NCBI GenBank assembly: GCA_964398035.1
Contig: CAYNLI010000002.1
Location: forward strand, 8,007-72,006
DNA: 64,000 nt
Source of the DNA: Saonia sp964398035
GTDB lineage: Bacteria; Bacteroidota; Bacteroidia; Flavobacteriales; Flavobacteriaceae
Reading direction: 5' to 3'
A program made the translations under genes and the position numbers. Positions 35,511-45,707 of this stretch are shown here, piece after piece. The first letter of the stretch is position 1; each line of letters begins with the position of its first letter. Under the pieces are notes generated by a model, which saw only the letters and a list, made by a program, of their open reading frames with translations, was not told where the DNA came from and did no database searches.

Positions 35511-38202
35511 CCGTATCCTTTTTCTTTTTTCTACCTAAAAGACCTCCCAAAATACTGGTTGCTGCTTCTTTTACCACATCTTTTTTAGGGGCAATAGAAT
35601 CTTTTTTAGTAACCACACTGTCTTTTTTATCGGTTTTACCTCCCAATAAACTTCCTAAAACTTCTTTTACACTTTCTTTTGCAGATCCTTCATTTTTAAG
35701 AGTATCTTTTTCTGATGAATTTCCAGAAAGAATATCGCCCAACAAACCTTTGGCTTTATCTTTTCCTTGGCCCAACAGTTTCTGTTTCTGGATTTTCACT
35801 AATTGTCCTGTAAGGTTTTTAATCCCTGATTTTAAATCTGTACTTACGTTAGGATTTGTATAATCACCTCCAATAGTAGCAACTACTGGAATACTGAGAT
35901 TCTCTGCTTCCTTCTCATCGATCTTGGAAATTAATTGATTTACTTCTGCACCTAAATATTTGGCAGGCACATCAAAAGTAGCTTTATAGCTTAATTTTTT
36001 ATCAAACGTATGACTGCCAGATATATTGACAGCAATATCCTTGTAGTTAACTGTGAAAGGCTTCACATTTACTTTTCCGTCTTTAAAATCGAGTATTGTT
36101 TTCAATCCTTTTAAATCCAAACTTTTTAAATCCAAAAAATTTAGATTACTGGCCAGGCTAGAAAACAAAGGAGCTTCATTCGGATTAATGTCCGTTGCCA
36201 ATACCTCAGCCAACAATTTTCCAGAAATTGAGTTCATATCAGGAGAAAAATCATCGGTCAGATTCCCTGAAATTTCAATATCAGAATTCATTTTTCCTTT
36301 TAAAACAGCAGCAATTGGTGCCAAGGCATCAAACAGTTCCATTGCCTTAATAGTTTCTCCTATTTTAAAATTGTCCATATTCAACTTCATGGCAAAAGTG
36401 GGAACATCCCCTTTAGTTGACACTTCTCCATTAAACCCTAGCTTACCATCAAACAATGAAGAGGTCATATTTGTCAAAGTTGCCTTTTCATCTTTTATGC
36501 GCAAGTTTCCTGATACATCTTTCAATATTAGATTATCATACAGCACTGTATTTGCAGTTGCATTGATTGTACAATCCAAGAAAGAAGGGATTTTAATTTT
36601 CTCTTCCACAGTTGTTGAGTCTTCATTCTCAGCAACTTCTTCTACCATAAAATCATTTAAAGCAAACTTATTGGACTTTAAATTAAAGTTGCCTTCTATT
36701 TTCTCGTCATTGAATACAAAGCCCAAAAGATTTTTGATGATCCCTGTTACATTAAAATCTGTTTCTCCCGTAACGCCGTTCAATTCATTTAAAGTAACGG
36801 TCTTGGAATTAAAGGTCACCGAAGTAGAATTTAACTGTACCGGATTTGCCAACTCATCTGATTGATACTCAAAATCTTTTAAATCCAATGTGCCACTGGT
36901 TTTGGTATTCTCATACTGCTCATTTTCAATGGAAGCCATATCAAATGCGGTATTGATATCCATGTTCAACAATCCCTTTAAATCCATTCCTTTTGGTACT
37001 GGGTACGCTTTAGAGATATTGGCCAAGTTCATTTTTCCAACTACATGGGCACTCACCTTGGTATTTCCCATTAAATTTAGAATTTTAGAGGTCATATTAA
37101 ATTTATCCTCATCTATCATAAAGGACAGTTTCTTTATATTTACGTATGTATCGGCAACAATTCCCGTTGAGTTGATGATTTTTGTGTCTATAAATACATT
37201 GCGAACCTGTTTTGGCAAATCTGGATATTTAAAGGATGCATTGTTTGAATTTATATTGATGTTGAATTTTGGAATATGTTCCTCATCCACAACTCCCTTA
37301 AATTCTCCTGCCACAGTAAAATTTCCTGTAGTTTTTACATCGCTTATATTCTTGGAATATTCCTCTGGAATAACCGCTAAAAAATTTTTAAAATCTGAAG
37401 ATGCGGTTTTAAAGCTCACATCCACTTCTTGATTGTCTTCATTTATTTTTATGAACCCATCAAAAACCAAGGGCAGTTGATTTATTAAAAGCTCATTCTT
37501 TAAAAAAGAGTACTTACTTTCTTTTAAATCAACACCTATCAAAGCATCTAGCTTTATTTTATTTTTATTGAGGTAATTGGTGCCTCCCATTTCAAAGGTT
37601 ACCAAAGCATCGCTTTTTGTATCCAATTCTGATTTCTCTAAAGACAAATCTCCATTTCCATAATGGTTCATTTCAGAAATATCCAATAATAGGTTCCCAA
37701 CTAAATCATGATATGTTATCTGGGCATTGGTAATCTCATAAGATTCCATATTTAAATTAAAACCAGTGCTTTCTCCCTCTATAGTATCTGACGCTGTTTC
37801 TTTTTCAATATCATAACTGGCATTCCCGTCCCCATCAATTTTAATGTTCACATGAGCGCCATCAATTTTTAGACTGGTGATTTTAATTGGATCCTCAACA
37901 CCTTTAAAAAGCTCGTTGATAGACATACTAAGTTCTATATTCTTGGCAGAAAATAATGTATCTCCTTCAAATGGGGATTTATTCACCAATGAAACACCTT
38001 TTAAAACCACATTGGCTTTTGGGAAGTTTGAGAACAAACTTAAATCGGCATCAGAAAAATCTAATGTAGCATTAATGTTCTCATTAACTTTGTTCTTAAT
38101 GATATCTCCTATCTTACCTTCTAAGAAAAAAGGTAAGGCTACCAAGGTACCAATGATAAGTAACAAGCAGGCTCCAACAATTTTAAGTATTTTTTTTTTC
38201 AT
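35503..38202 (-). CDS. AsmA-like family protein
   Basis: An 899-aa protein with one N-terminal membrane anchor (residues about 5-25, ILKIVGACLLLIIGTLVALPF). A long beta-rich AsmA-like body and an AsmA C-terminal region (about 600-800) follow. The tail is rich in Lys/Asp/Ser with repeated VKEVLGSLLGGK and VKEAATSILGGLLGRK modules. AsmA-like proteins are bridge-like lipid carriers between inner and outer membrane in other bacteria; applying this here is inference. It lies next to the queuosine-precursor transporter on the same strand. Confidence 0.82.
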   Translation of the reverse strand: MKKKILKIVGACLLLIIGTLVALPFFLEGKIGDIIKNKVNENINATLDFSDADLSLFSNFPKANVVLKGVSLVNKSPFEGDTLFSAKNIELSMSINELFKGVEDPIKITSLKIDGAHVNIKIDGDGNASYDIEKETASDTIEGESTGFNLNMESYEITNAQITYHDLVGNLLLDISEMNHYGNGDLSLEKSELDTKSDALVTFEMGGTNYLNKNKIKLDALIGVDLKESKYSFLKNELLINQLPLVFDGFIKINEDNQEVDVSFKTASSDFKNFLAVIPEEYSKNISDVKTTGNFTVAGEFKGVVDEEHIPKFNININSNNASFKYPDLPKQVRNVFIDTKIINSTGIVADTYVNIKKLSFMIDEDKFNMTSKILNLMGNTKVSAHVVGKMNLANISKAYPVPKGMDLKGLLNMDINTAFDMASIENEQYENTKTSGTLDLKDFEYQSDELANPVQLNSTSVTFNSKTVTLNELNGVTGETDFNVTGIIKNLLGFVFNDEKIEGNFNLKSNKFALNDFMVEEVAENEDSTTVEEKIKIPSFLDCTINATANTVLYDNLILKDVSGNLRIKDEKATLTNMTSSLFDGKLGFNGEVSTKGDVPTFAMKLNMDNFKIGETIKAMELFDALAPIAAVLKGKMNSDIEISGNLTDDFSPDMNSISGKLLAEVLATDINPNEAPLFSSLASNLNFLDLKSLDLKGLKTILDFKDGKVNVKPFTVNYKDIAVNISGSHTFDKKLSYKATFDVPAKYLGAEVNQLISKIDEKEAENLSIPVVATIGGDYTNPNVSTDLKSGIKNLTGQLVKIQKQKLLGQGKDKAKGLLGDILSGNSSEKDTLKNEGSAKESVKEVLGSLLGGKTDKKDSVVTKKDSIAPKKDVVKEAATSILGGLLGRKKKKDTVN

Positions 38203-38234
38203 TTCATACAGTTTAGAAACAGAGAAAATCCAAA

Positions 38235-39127
38235 CTATATGTCCAGCTGTATTTCCTCTCCAACCTTAAGGTTAAATCGTTTTCTCAAAATATGTACAAA
38301 TAAATAAAGTAACGGAGTGTCCAGAAATGCAATAAAAACCTTAAAAAGGAAACCACNNNNNNNNNNNNNNNNNNNNNNNNNNNNNNNNNNNNNNNNNNNN
38401 NNNNNNNNNNNNNNNNNNNNNNNNNNNNNNNNNNNNNNNNNNNNNNNNNNNNNNNNAAATAAAGTAACGGAGTGTCCAGAAATGCAATAAAAACCTTAAA
38501 AAGGAAACCACTGATTACCAAACCATAGAACAAATCCCATGACAGCACCTTAAAAATGCACAATAAACCTACAACGGTAAAAGTGTCAATAAATTGGGAA
38601 GTAAAGGTAGAAAAGTTATTGCGCAGCCATAAATGCTTTCCTTGGGTAAATTTTTTCCAAAAATGATATATGGCTATATCTATATATTGCGCAAAAAGAT
38701 AAGCTATCATAGACGCCAAAACAGCAATGGGTGACAATGCAAACACTTTACTGAATTCCTTATTGTTTACTGGTGAAGTTGATAAAGCTGGGGCAATATC
38801 TGCCAACAAAATAATACCCATTGAAAAGAAAGATGCAAAAATACCAGCGGTCACAATCTGATTTGCTTTTTTCTTACCAAAAATCTCCGAAATAAGGTCG
38901 GTAATCAAAAACGTTACAGGATAAGGAAGTATGCCTACAGAAATTTCAAATAAAGACGCTCCAAAAACAGTGACATCTCCAAAAGGATTCCAGTAAAAGA
39001 ATTTTTGAAAAATAAGATTGGACACTACCAAAGAGGTAATAAAAAGTGCCCCCAGATATAAATATATTTTAAATGCGAGCTTTTTGTCATTCTTGGATAA
39101 GCATTCCTTTACTAAAGAATCATTCAT
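38235..39127 (-). CDS. Queuosine precursor transporter (VUT/YhhQ family), interrupted by a scaffold gap
   Basis: A membrane protein with about six helices. Hallmarks: FGASLFEISVGILPYPVTFLITDLISEIFGKK, cited in part, and LAQYIDIAIYHFWKK, WLRNNFSTFTSQFIDTFTVV. The assembled frame runs into 100 Ns. Both sides of the gap carry the same 55 bp, so removing 155 bases (38302-38456) restores one continuous frame of 246 codons. This frame ends at TAG 38235-38237 with the family-like tail LRKRFNLKVGEEIQLDI. As deposited, the frame would instead end spuriously at 38285. The family imports queuine/preQ precursors across the inner membrane. Confidence 0.88.
38302..38356. repeat. 55-bp contig-end duplicate, left of the gap
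   Basis: Identical to 38457-38511 and touching the N run exactly. A repeat that stops at both gap edges is the mark of two contigs whose ends overlap, not of biology. Confidence 0.95.
38357..38456. other. 100-N scaffold gap
   Basis: Exactly 100 Ns, the default placeholder length. The flanking duplicates show that no sequence is missing. Confidence 0.99.
38457..38511. repeat. 55-bp contig-end duplicate, right of the gap
   Basis: Identical to 38302-38356; see the transporter gene. Confidence 0.95.
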
Positions 39128-39228
39128 ACAATTGCAATTAAATATTCAAAACTCCGTTTATTTTCAATACTCCTCTAAATTACTACTCTCTCAAATTAAA
39201 TTTTAAGCTAAAATAACCTAATTATTAA

Positions 39229-41337
39229 ATGATGATAAAAAAATCAATTCTTGGACTTTTCCTAATTGGTACTATTTGCTCTATAAAGGCACAATCTTAC
39301 TTAGGCTACCTTACAGACAACTACAGTGGTATACATGGGGTAATTTCTAACCCTGCAAATATTGTTGATTCACGTTTTAAATCAGAAATAAACCTTGTAG
39401 GGGCTAGTGTTTTTATTTCTAATGATTATTACAAAGCCGCACTAAATGACCTAACAAGCAGTGATTTTGATTTTGATATACATGGTGTAAAATCCCCAAC
39501 AGAGAATAATAATGTTCTTGGCAATGTAGACATTCTAGGACCATCCTTTATGTTCAACATAAATCCAAATACAGCGATAGCCTTGTTTTCTAGAGGAAGG
39601 GTTTTTTATAACATCAGCGAAATAAATGGAAATACCATTGACAATTTTATTGATGAATTGGACGAAAATTCCGATTTTAACGTAAACGAAGGTAACTTTT
39701 ATGTAAATGCCAATGCTTGGGCAGAAATTGGATTCACTCTTTCTAAAAATCTAATTAACAATGAACAAAACTTTTTAAAGGGAGGTATCTCTTTAAAATA
39801 CCTACAAGGACTGGGTAATGCGTATTCTACAGGTAACAATGTCATTATTGACTATGATGCCGATGGCACTGATCTTGGTGGTGGGCAAACTACTGGGAGC
39901 ATAAGCTCTCAAGGTGAAGTAGCATACGGGTTTAGCAGTAACTTAGAAGATGATATAGAAGATTTTGAAGTTGTTAAAGGAGCTACGGGGTTTGGGGTTG
40001 ACCTTGGGGTCATTTATGAATGGAGACCTGATTATGAGGAATATCATCATGCCGATAAGGATGGGAATTCCGTTCCTTATAAAAACAAGAACAAGTATAA
40101 ACTTAAACTTGGTCTATCCATTACTGATATTGGTAGTATAAACTATAAAGAAAGTACAGAAACAGTGTATAACATTAACAATACAGTTAATGAAGATGAC
40201 TTTGACGATCAGGATAGTTTTAATGATATTTTAGAAAATCTTTATACAGAAGTAACATCTGCTAGTGCAACAAAATCTATACTCCCAACCGCTCTGCACT
40301 TAAATGCGGATTGGAGCCTTAACAGTAAATTCTATATTAATTTAAATACTGATCTAGCATTAACATCCAACAAAGAGAACACCAATAGAATAGCAAACAT
40401 TACCTCTTTGACCCCTAGGTTTGAAAGCAAATGGTTTAGTTTTTATTCTCCTTTAAGCTTAATTCAAAACGCAGGATTTAAATGGGGTGCAGGGTTACGT
40501 TTTGGGCCTTTATATTTAGGTTCTGGGTCTATTGTATCTGCATTGCTAAATCAAGAAATGGCTTCTGCCGATGCTTATGCTGGTTTAAAAATTCCTATTT
40601 ACCAACCAAGATTTAAAGATAAGGATGAAGACGGGGTAATGGATAAAATGGATGAATGTCCAAAAATTCCAGGGCCTGTAGAAAATAATGGCTGTCCTTG
40701 GCCAGATACTGATGGTGATACCGTTTTAGACAAAGATGACCAATGCCCAGAAGAGGCCGGTGAGGTAGAAAACCATGGTTGCCCATGGGAAGATACTGAC
40801 GGTGACAGCATTTTAGATAAAGACGATACTTGCCCACAAGAAGCTGGACCGATAGAAAATAACGGTTGCCCTTGGAAAGACAGTGATAATGACGGGGTAC
40901 TTGATAAAGATGATGAATGTCCACAAGAAGTAGGTACCGTGGCCAATAAAGGCTGTCCAGAGATTGAAGCTGTTGTAACGGAAACAATTCAAAAAACATT
41001 GAATGAGTATGCCAAGACCATTTTATTTAATTCTGGAAATGCAACAATTAAAATAGAATCCACAGATGCCTTATTGGATATTATAAAAATCTTAAAAGAA
41101 TTCCCTAATGCCAAGTTTACGGTAGAAGGGCACACAGATAGTATTGGCACAGTGGCCAATAACCAAAAATTGTCTGAATCTAGAGCAGCTTCTGTAAAAG
41201 ACTTTTTAATTGAAAAAGGGATTGATCCATCTAGATTATCATCCGTAGGTTACGGAGAAAGCAAGCCTATTACCACCAACATGTACAAAGATGGTAGGGC
41301 AAAAAATAGACGGGTAGAAATAAATTTGATGAAATAA
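39229..41337 (+). CDS. DUF5723 / OmpA family outer membrane protein with TSP3 repeats
   Basis: A 702-aa protein: signal peptide (about 1-21), a beta-barrel DUF5723 domain (about 25-460), four thrombospondin type-3-like calcium-binding repeats (about 464-580, pattern DxDxDGVxDKDDxCP...GCP) and a C-terminal OmpA domain (about 595-700) with FTVEGHTDSIG and LSESRAASVKDFLIEKGID. It should sit in the outer membrane and grip peptidoglycan through the OmpA domain. It is a single gene divergent from the transporter. Confidence 0.9.
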   Translation: MMIKKSILGLFLIGTICSIKAQSYLGYLTDNYSGIHGVISNPANIVDSRFKSEINLVGASVFISNDYYKAALNDLTSSDFDFDIHGVKSPTENNNVLGNVDILGPSFMFNINPNTAIALFSRGRVFYNISEINGNTIDNFIDELDENSDFNVNEGNFYVNANAWAEIGFTLSKNLINNEQNFLKGGISLKYLQGLGNAYSTGNNVIIDYDADGTDLGGGQTTGSISSQGEVAYGFSSNLEDDIEDFEVVKGATGFGVDLGVIYEWRPDYEEYHHADKDGNSVPYKNKNKYKLKLGLSITDIGSINYKESTETVYNINNTVNEDDFDDQDSFNDILENLYTEVTSASATKSILPTALHLNADWSLNSKFYINLNTDLALTSNKENTNRIANITSLTPRFESKWFSFYSPLSLIQNAGFKWGAGLRFGPLYLGSGSIVSALLNQEMASADAYAGLKIPIYQPRFKDKDEDGVMDKMDECPKIPGPVENNGCPWPDTDGDTVLDKDDQCPEEAGEVENHGCPWEDTDGDSILDKDDTCPQEAGPIENNGCPWKDSDNDGVLDKDDECPQEVGTVANKGCPEIEAVVTETIQKTLNEYAKTILFNSGNATIKIESTDALLDIIKILKEFPNAKFTVEGHTDSIGTVANNQKLSESRAASVKDFLIEKGIDPSRLSSVGYGESKPITTNMYKDGRAKNRRVEINLMK

Positions 41338-41369
41338 AGGAAATCAAATAATTTCTATTTTGAAAACAT

Positions 41370-41408
41370 AAAAAAAAGGCTTCAATAAATTTGAGGCCTT
41401 TTTTTTAT
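41370..41408 (+). terminator. terminator after the OmpA-family gene
   Basis: An A-rich run and AGGCTTCA pair with TTGAGGCCT plus a T run, with minor mismatches. It lies about 35 bases after the stop. Confidence 0.6.
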
Positions 41409-41423
41409 ATGTTACAATGAGCT

Positions 41424-41732
41424 TCACTTAAAAAGCTTCATTAATTTCGAAATAAATGCCACTGTTCCTTCATTGTTTACGCCTATGTCCACTATTGGGT
41501 GTTGATGGTTTACAGCACCTATCAATCCATACAAGGTTGAATTTTAAGATCAACCATAAAAAAAGGAATAGTAAAAAAAACGCAGAAACCAATCAGGGAT
41601 CGTGGCCTGCTAAAATTCTGTGTTTACAAGAGATGTAAAACCAAACAGTTGTGTAAGACGGTATGAATTGATGAACAACCCAACTACCATTGCCATCAAT
41701 AAAATAGTTGATTCTTTGATTCTGGTTTTCAT
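41424..41732 (-). pseudogene. possible decayed coding sequence, unidentified
   Basis: The 500 bases between the OmpA-family and sppA genes hold no intact gene. The minus strand shows pieces of coding-like sequence in changing frames. From 41732 a 40-codon frame (MKTRIKESTILLMAMVVGLF...) reads like a membrane-spanning N-terminus and ends at TAG 41610. A frame of about 39 codons ends at 41424 (ending FISKLMKLFK). The first piece recalls the membrane segment of LytS-type sensor kinases, but this is a weak impression. It could equally be one real small membrane peptide plus spacer. Confidence 0.3.
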
Positions 41733-41837
41733 TCGTTTTATTTCTAATGGCCTTAAAAGTAAACTCTTCTCCTATTTGGGGCAACCAATATATAGCGGAA
41801 AAATTACTTAAAAACGATAAAAAATTACTACGGATCT

Positions 41838-43598
41838 CTACTTTATATTTAAGGCAAAAGGCAATCTGGCCTGTATCCCTTTTTGCTCCATTGCAGCTTT
41901 TACCTCTTTTAAAATGGAATATGCCTCTATCCCTATTTCTTCTTCAATAAAGCTTTGCTTTACTTTAATGCTGGCACTGGCATAGTCTTCCAAAAAGCGT
42001 TCAAGGCCTGACTTATATTTTGGGTAATTTCTAATTCTATAGGTATCCAAACCTGCCAAAGAAGCGGCTTCTTCAATCGCATCTTCCAAACCGCCCAATT
42101 CATCAATTAACCCTAATCTTTTAGCATCTAACCCACTCCATACACGTCCTTGAGCCAAACTATCAGCTTTTTCCATAGATATATTTCTCCCTTGGGCTAC
42201 CCTGCTCAAAAAAGTCTGATAGACATCTTCTACCCCTTCCTGGACCACATTCCTATACCCATCCGTCATCGGTTCAAAAAGAGAATAATCCACTGAGTTT
42301 TTATTAGTGCCTACCTGTTCTGCATTGATTCCTATATCTGCTGCCAATTCACTCATATTGGGCACCACACCAAAAACACCTATACTACCCGTAATGGTAG
42401 TTGGCTCTGCATAAATCTTATCTGCACCAACAGCTATATAATACCCTCCAGAAGCTGCTACATTCCCCATGGAAACCACCACAGGTTTCATTTCTTTGGC
42501 AAGCTCAACCTCTCTCCAAATAAGATCAGATGTCAATGCATTACCACCAGGAGAATCTACTCTTAGCACAATTGCCTTTACACTTTCATCTTCCCTAGCT
42601 TTGATCAATGCTCTATTGATAATTCCCTGAGCAATTATATCTGGACCTCCTTCACCATACATAATTTCTCCCTGGGCATAGATTATCGCAATTTTATCTT
42701 TCCCCTTATGTATCTTCTTTTTATTAGCTCCTATAGCATAATCTTCCAAGCTTACATAATTTATATCCTCTTCTATAGATATACCAGTTGCAGCTTTGAG
42801 CTTGTCTTCATATTGATCATAAAAAACGGTATCATCAATCAAACCAGATGCTATGGCCAATTCTGGACTTCTCCCTCCCAAAGTATCCGCTATGATATTT
42901 AAATCTTGTGCACTAATATTTCTTCCTTCAGAAATGTCTTCTATCATGGAGCCCCATATTGAACCTATTAATTCTTTTATCTGGGTTCTATTGGCGTCAC
43001 TCATTTCATTGGATAAAAAAGGCTCTACCGCACTCTTGTATTTCCCATGGCGAATAACTTCCATTTTAACTCCAGTTTTATCCTGCAAGTCTTTAAAGAA
43101 CAACACTTCAGAAGACAAGCCTTTATAATCCATAGACCCTACCGTGTTTAAAAAAACACTGTCGGCAACACTTGCCAAATAATAGTCTTTCTGCATATAG
43201 AAATCGCCATAAGCATAAACAAATTTTCCGTCTTCCTTAAACTCTTTTATAGCATTACGCAAGGCTTTGGTCTGTGCCAAACCAGCTATTAGAAAATTAT
43301 TATTGATACTTATCCCCTTAATCTTGTCATCATCCTTTGCCACTTTTATGGCGTGTAGTATAGTATTGAGTCCTAGTGATTCTTCAAAAAGGCTTGAAAA
43401 AGGGTCTGCCCCATTAGAACCAACATAATCTTTTATAGGCTGTTGCAATTGAAGTTCTAAAACCGAATTATTTTTTACGACTACCTTATCTTCCGCACTA
43501 CCGACCAAAGAAATGAATATGATAAACATTAAAAAAAGAATGCCAAAAGCAATTAAACATCCTATTATTGTTGCAAGCAAGTTTCCTAAAAACTTCAT
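41838..43598 (-). CDS. sppA: Signal peptide peptidase SppA, 67K type
   Basis: A 586-aa membrane-bound serine protease that degrades cleaved signal peptides. One N-terminal helix (about residues 8-33) is followed by tandem S49 domains. The N-terminal domain holds the general-base lysine (VIRHGKYKSAVEPFLSNEMSD). The C-terminal domain holds the nucleophile serine (VVVSMGNVAASGGYYIAVGADKI, cited as SMGNVAASGGYYIA). Length matches the long E. coli type. It stands alone on the minus strand. Confidence 0.95.
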   Translation of the reverse strand: MKFLGNLLATIIGCLIAFGILFLMFIIFISLVGSAEDKVVVKNNSVLELQLQQPIKDYVGSNGADPFSSLFEESLGLNTILHAIKVAKDDDKIKGISINNNFLIAGLAQTKALRNAIKEFKEDGKFVYAYGDFYMQKDYYLASVADSVFLNTVGSMDYKGLSSEVLFFKDLQDKTGVKMEVIRHGKYKSAVEPFLSNEMSDANRTQIKELIGSIWGSMIEDISEGRNISAQDLNIIADTLGGRSPELAIASGLIDDTVFYDQYEDKLKAATGISIEEDINYVSLEDYAIGANKKKIHKGKDKIAIIYAQGEIMYGEGGPDIIAQGIINRALIKAREDESVKAIVLRVDSPGGNALTSDLIWREVELAKEMKPVVVSMGNVAASGGYYIAVGADKIYAEPTTITGSIGVFGVVPNMSELAADIGINAEQVGTNKNSVDYSLFEPMTDGYRNVVQEGVEDVYQTFLSRVAQGRNISMEKADSLAQGRVWSGLDAKRLGLIDELGGLEDAIEEAASLAGLDTYRIRNYPKYKSGLERFLEDYASASIKVKQSFIEEEIGIEAYSILKEVKAAMEQKGIQARLPFALNIK

Positions 43599-43699
43599 TA
43601 GTTAATCTATTTATATTTTGCCCAAATATAACCATATCCAATGTATTTAAAGTTTATTAGGATGATGTCCTTTTCTTTTCCTTATTTTGCTTTTGCATT

Positions 43700-44845
43700 A
43701 TGAGCAACCACAAAACCACATACCTTTCACTGGGCAGCAACTTGGGAAATAAGTTGAATAACTTACAAAATGCTGTTTTTGAGCTCCAAAAAAAAGTTGG
43801 GGACATTGTGGCTATTTCCAATGTATACCAATCTCCCGCTTGGGGTTTTGAATCTGATAATTTTTTAAATATATGTATAACAGTTAAAACTGAATTGTCC
43901 CCGCATAAATTATTGAAAGTTGTTTTAAAAATTGAATCTGAACTTGGTAGAGAACGTAATAATAAAGAAGGGTATAAGCCTAGAACCATAGATATTGATA
44001 TTCTTTATTACAATACAGAAGTAATTAAGACCAAAGATTTAACACTCCCCCATCTAAATTTGCACAAACGTATGTTTGTTCTTAAACCATTAGCAGACAT
44101 TGCACCACAATTTTATCATCCCATACTTAATAAAGACACAAGAAACTTGCTGCAGGAATGCAAAGACAAGAGCAAGCTTACAAAAACAACCCACACATTA
44201 CACAAAACAAGAACATCTCTTTTTTCCAAATTACATTTTATTGCTATTGAAGGGAATATTGGTGCCGGAAAAACCACCTTGGCAAAGAAAATATCTGAAG
44301 ACTTTAATGCTAAATTAATTTTAGAGCGTTTTGCGGACAATCCATTTTTACCCAAATTTTACAAAGACCAAAGTAGATATGCCTTTCCATTGGAAATGTC
44401 TTTTTTAGCTGACAGGTATCAGCAATTTACTGACGATACTTCTCAATTAGATTTGTTCAAAAACTTTATGGTAAGTGATTATGATATTTTTAAATCGCTC
44501 ATTTTTGCTAAAGTAACCCTACAAGAAGAAGAATTTAACTTGTATAGAAAATTGTTTGATTTTATGTACAAGGAAGTCATAAAACCCAATGCATATATTT
44601 ATTTATATCAAAATACAGGACGGTTATTGAACAATATTAAAAAGCGCGGAAGAAGTTATGAGCAAAACATAACGCCTGATTATTTGGAAAAAATAAATCG
44701 CGGGTATTTAGATTTCATTAAAAGTTATCCCAGTCAAAATAGCTTGATCATAGACATAAGCAATTTGGATTTTGTAGCCGTAAAGGAAGACTATGAATCC
44801 ATTCTCGACCAAATTCAGGAATTTATCGTTGGAAAGTCATTTTAA
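43700..44845 (+). CDS. folK: Fusion of 2-amino-4-hydroxy-6-hydroxymethyldihydropteridine diphosphokinase and deoxynucleoside kinase
   Basis: A 381-aa two-domain protein. Residues 1-135 are FolK (YLSLGSNLGNKLNNLQ, SPAWGFESDNFLN, ELGRERNNKEGYKPRTIDIDIL, cited in part), the folate-pathway kinase. Residues about 178-381 are a deoxynucleoside kinase with P-loop GNIGAGKT (185-192), LERFADNPFLPKFY, and the DRYQQF and RSYEQNI segments. A linker of about 40 residues joins them. The fusion combines folate synthesis with dNTP salvage and is known in Bacteroidota. Confidence 0.92.
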   Translation: MSNHKTTYLSLGSNLGNKLNNLQNAVFELQKKVGDIVAISNVYQSPAWGFESDNFLNICITVKTELSPHKLLKVVLKIESELGRERNNKEGYKPRTIDIDILYYNTEVIKTKDLTLPHLNLHKRMFVLKPLADIAPQFYHPILNKDTRNLLQECKDKSKLTKTTHTLHKTRTSLFSKLHFIAIEGNIGAGKTTLAKKISEDFNAKLILERFADNPFLPKFYKDQSRYAFPLEMSFLADRYQQFTDDTSQLDLFKNFMVSDYDIFKSLIFAKVTLQEEEFNLYRKLFDFMYKEVIKPNAYIYLYQNTGRLLNNIKKRGRSYEQNITPDYLEKINRGYLDFIKSYPSQNSLIIDISNLDFVAVKEDYESILDQIQEFIVGKSF

Positions 44846-44940
44846 GTTAATTTTCACATATTACTTGTGTAAACCAAAACGATTCCCTTTATTGTACATC
44901 CTAATAAAGGAAACTAACTAACTCAAACTCTATATTTCTC

Positions 44941-44967
44941 GCCCAACTTCGGTTGGGCTTTTTTTTA
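44941..44967 (+). terminator. terminator after folK-dNK
   Basis: GCCCAAC and GTTGGGC pair around TTCG, a very stable tetraloop, followed by eight Ts. It lies close to the end of the convergent methyltransferase gene (44982). Confidence 0.9.
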
Positions 44968-44981
44968 TAAAAACAGGTGAA

Positions 44982-45512
44982 TTACCTCTTTAGTTTAGAC
45001 CATATATCCCAAACCACAACACCCACGCTTACAGAAATATTTAAAGAATGTTTGGTGCCATATTGTGGAATTTCCAACACATTGTCACAAAACGGAATCA
45101 CCTCATCGGCAACACCTTTTACCTCATTCCCAAATATCAACACCTGTTTTTTAGAGGCATTTGGAACATAGGTATTCAGCATAGTTGCTTTATCAGCTTG
45201 CTCCACTGCCAAAATTTGATTTTCGTCACTTATCAGTTCCTTAATCAGTTCCAATGTACTTTCGCGGTATTCCCAATCAACACTCTCTGTAGCACCCAAT
45301 GCCGTTTTATGGATATCCTTATGTGGTGGTCTCGCCGTTATACCACAGAGGTAAATTTTTTCGATTAAAAAAGCATCAGACGTTCTAAAAACGGAGCCTA
45401 TATTATTAAGGCTTCTAATATTATCCAATACAATGATAATGGGCATTTTTTCAGCTTGCCTAAACTCATCAACATTCAACCTGTTTAACTCCTCGTTTTT
45501 AAGCTTTCTCAT
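44982..45512 (-). CDS. SpoU/TrmH family RNA 2'-O-methyltransferase
   Basis: A 176-aa SPOUT methyltransferase with the three family motifs: NIRSLNNIGSVFRTSDAF (motif 1), LIFGNEVKGVADEVI (motif 2) and IPQYGTKHSLNISVSVGVVVWD (motif 3, cited in part). It lacks an N-terminal substrate-binding domain. The target RNA is probably a tRNA or rRNA ribose, but the site cannot be told. It is divergent from mutS. Confidence 0.9.
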   Translation of the reverse strand: MRKLKNEELNRLNVDEFRQAEKMPIIIVLDNIRSLNNIGSVFRTSDAFLIEKIYLCGITARPPHKDIHKTALGATESVDWEYRESTLELIKELISDENQILAVEQADKATMLNTYVPNASKKQVLIFGNEVKGVADEVIPFCDNVLEIPQYGTKHSLNISVSVGVVVWDIWSKLKR

Positions 45513-45707
45513 ATGAATTACTACTATATGCCAGGTTTATTACAACCCTCCTCCTCACTATAAAATGGAGGAAATTAAACTAGCTATTTTGAAAAATAGC
45601 GTTTCATTAAGTTATCCCCAAAGTATCAACAATGGTATAGATTTCCTAAAGAAATTGCTACATTCGTTTTTAATGCTTTTCAGCAAAAATAAGTTAATAA
45701 AATCGCT

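Noticed and set aside
40599..40999. two overlapping antisense reading frames of 115 and 128 codons inside the OmpA-family gene
   Set aside because: They lie opposite the TSP3 repeats, whose biased Asp/Cys/Pro codons keep the other strand open. Their composition (Ser/Leu/His repeats) is not protein-like.
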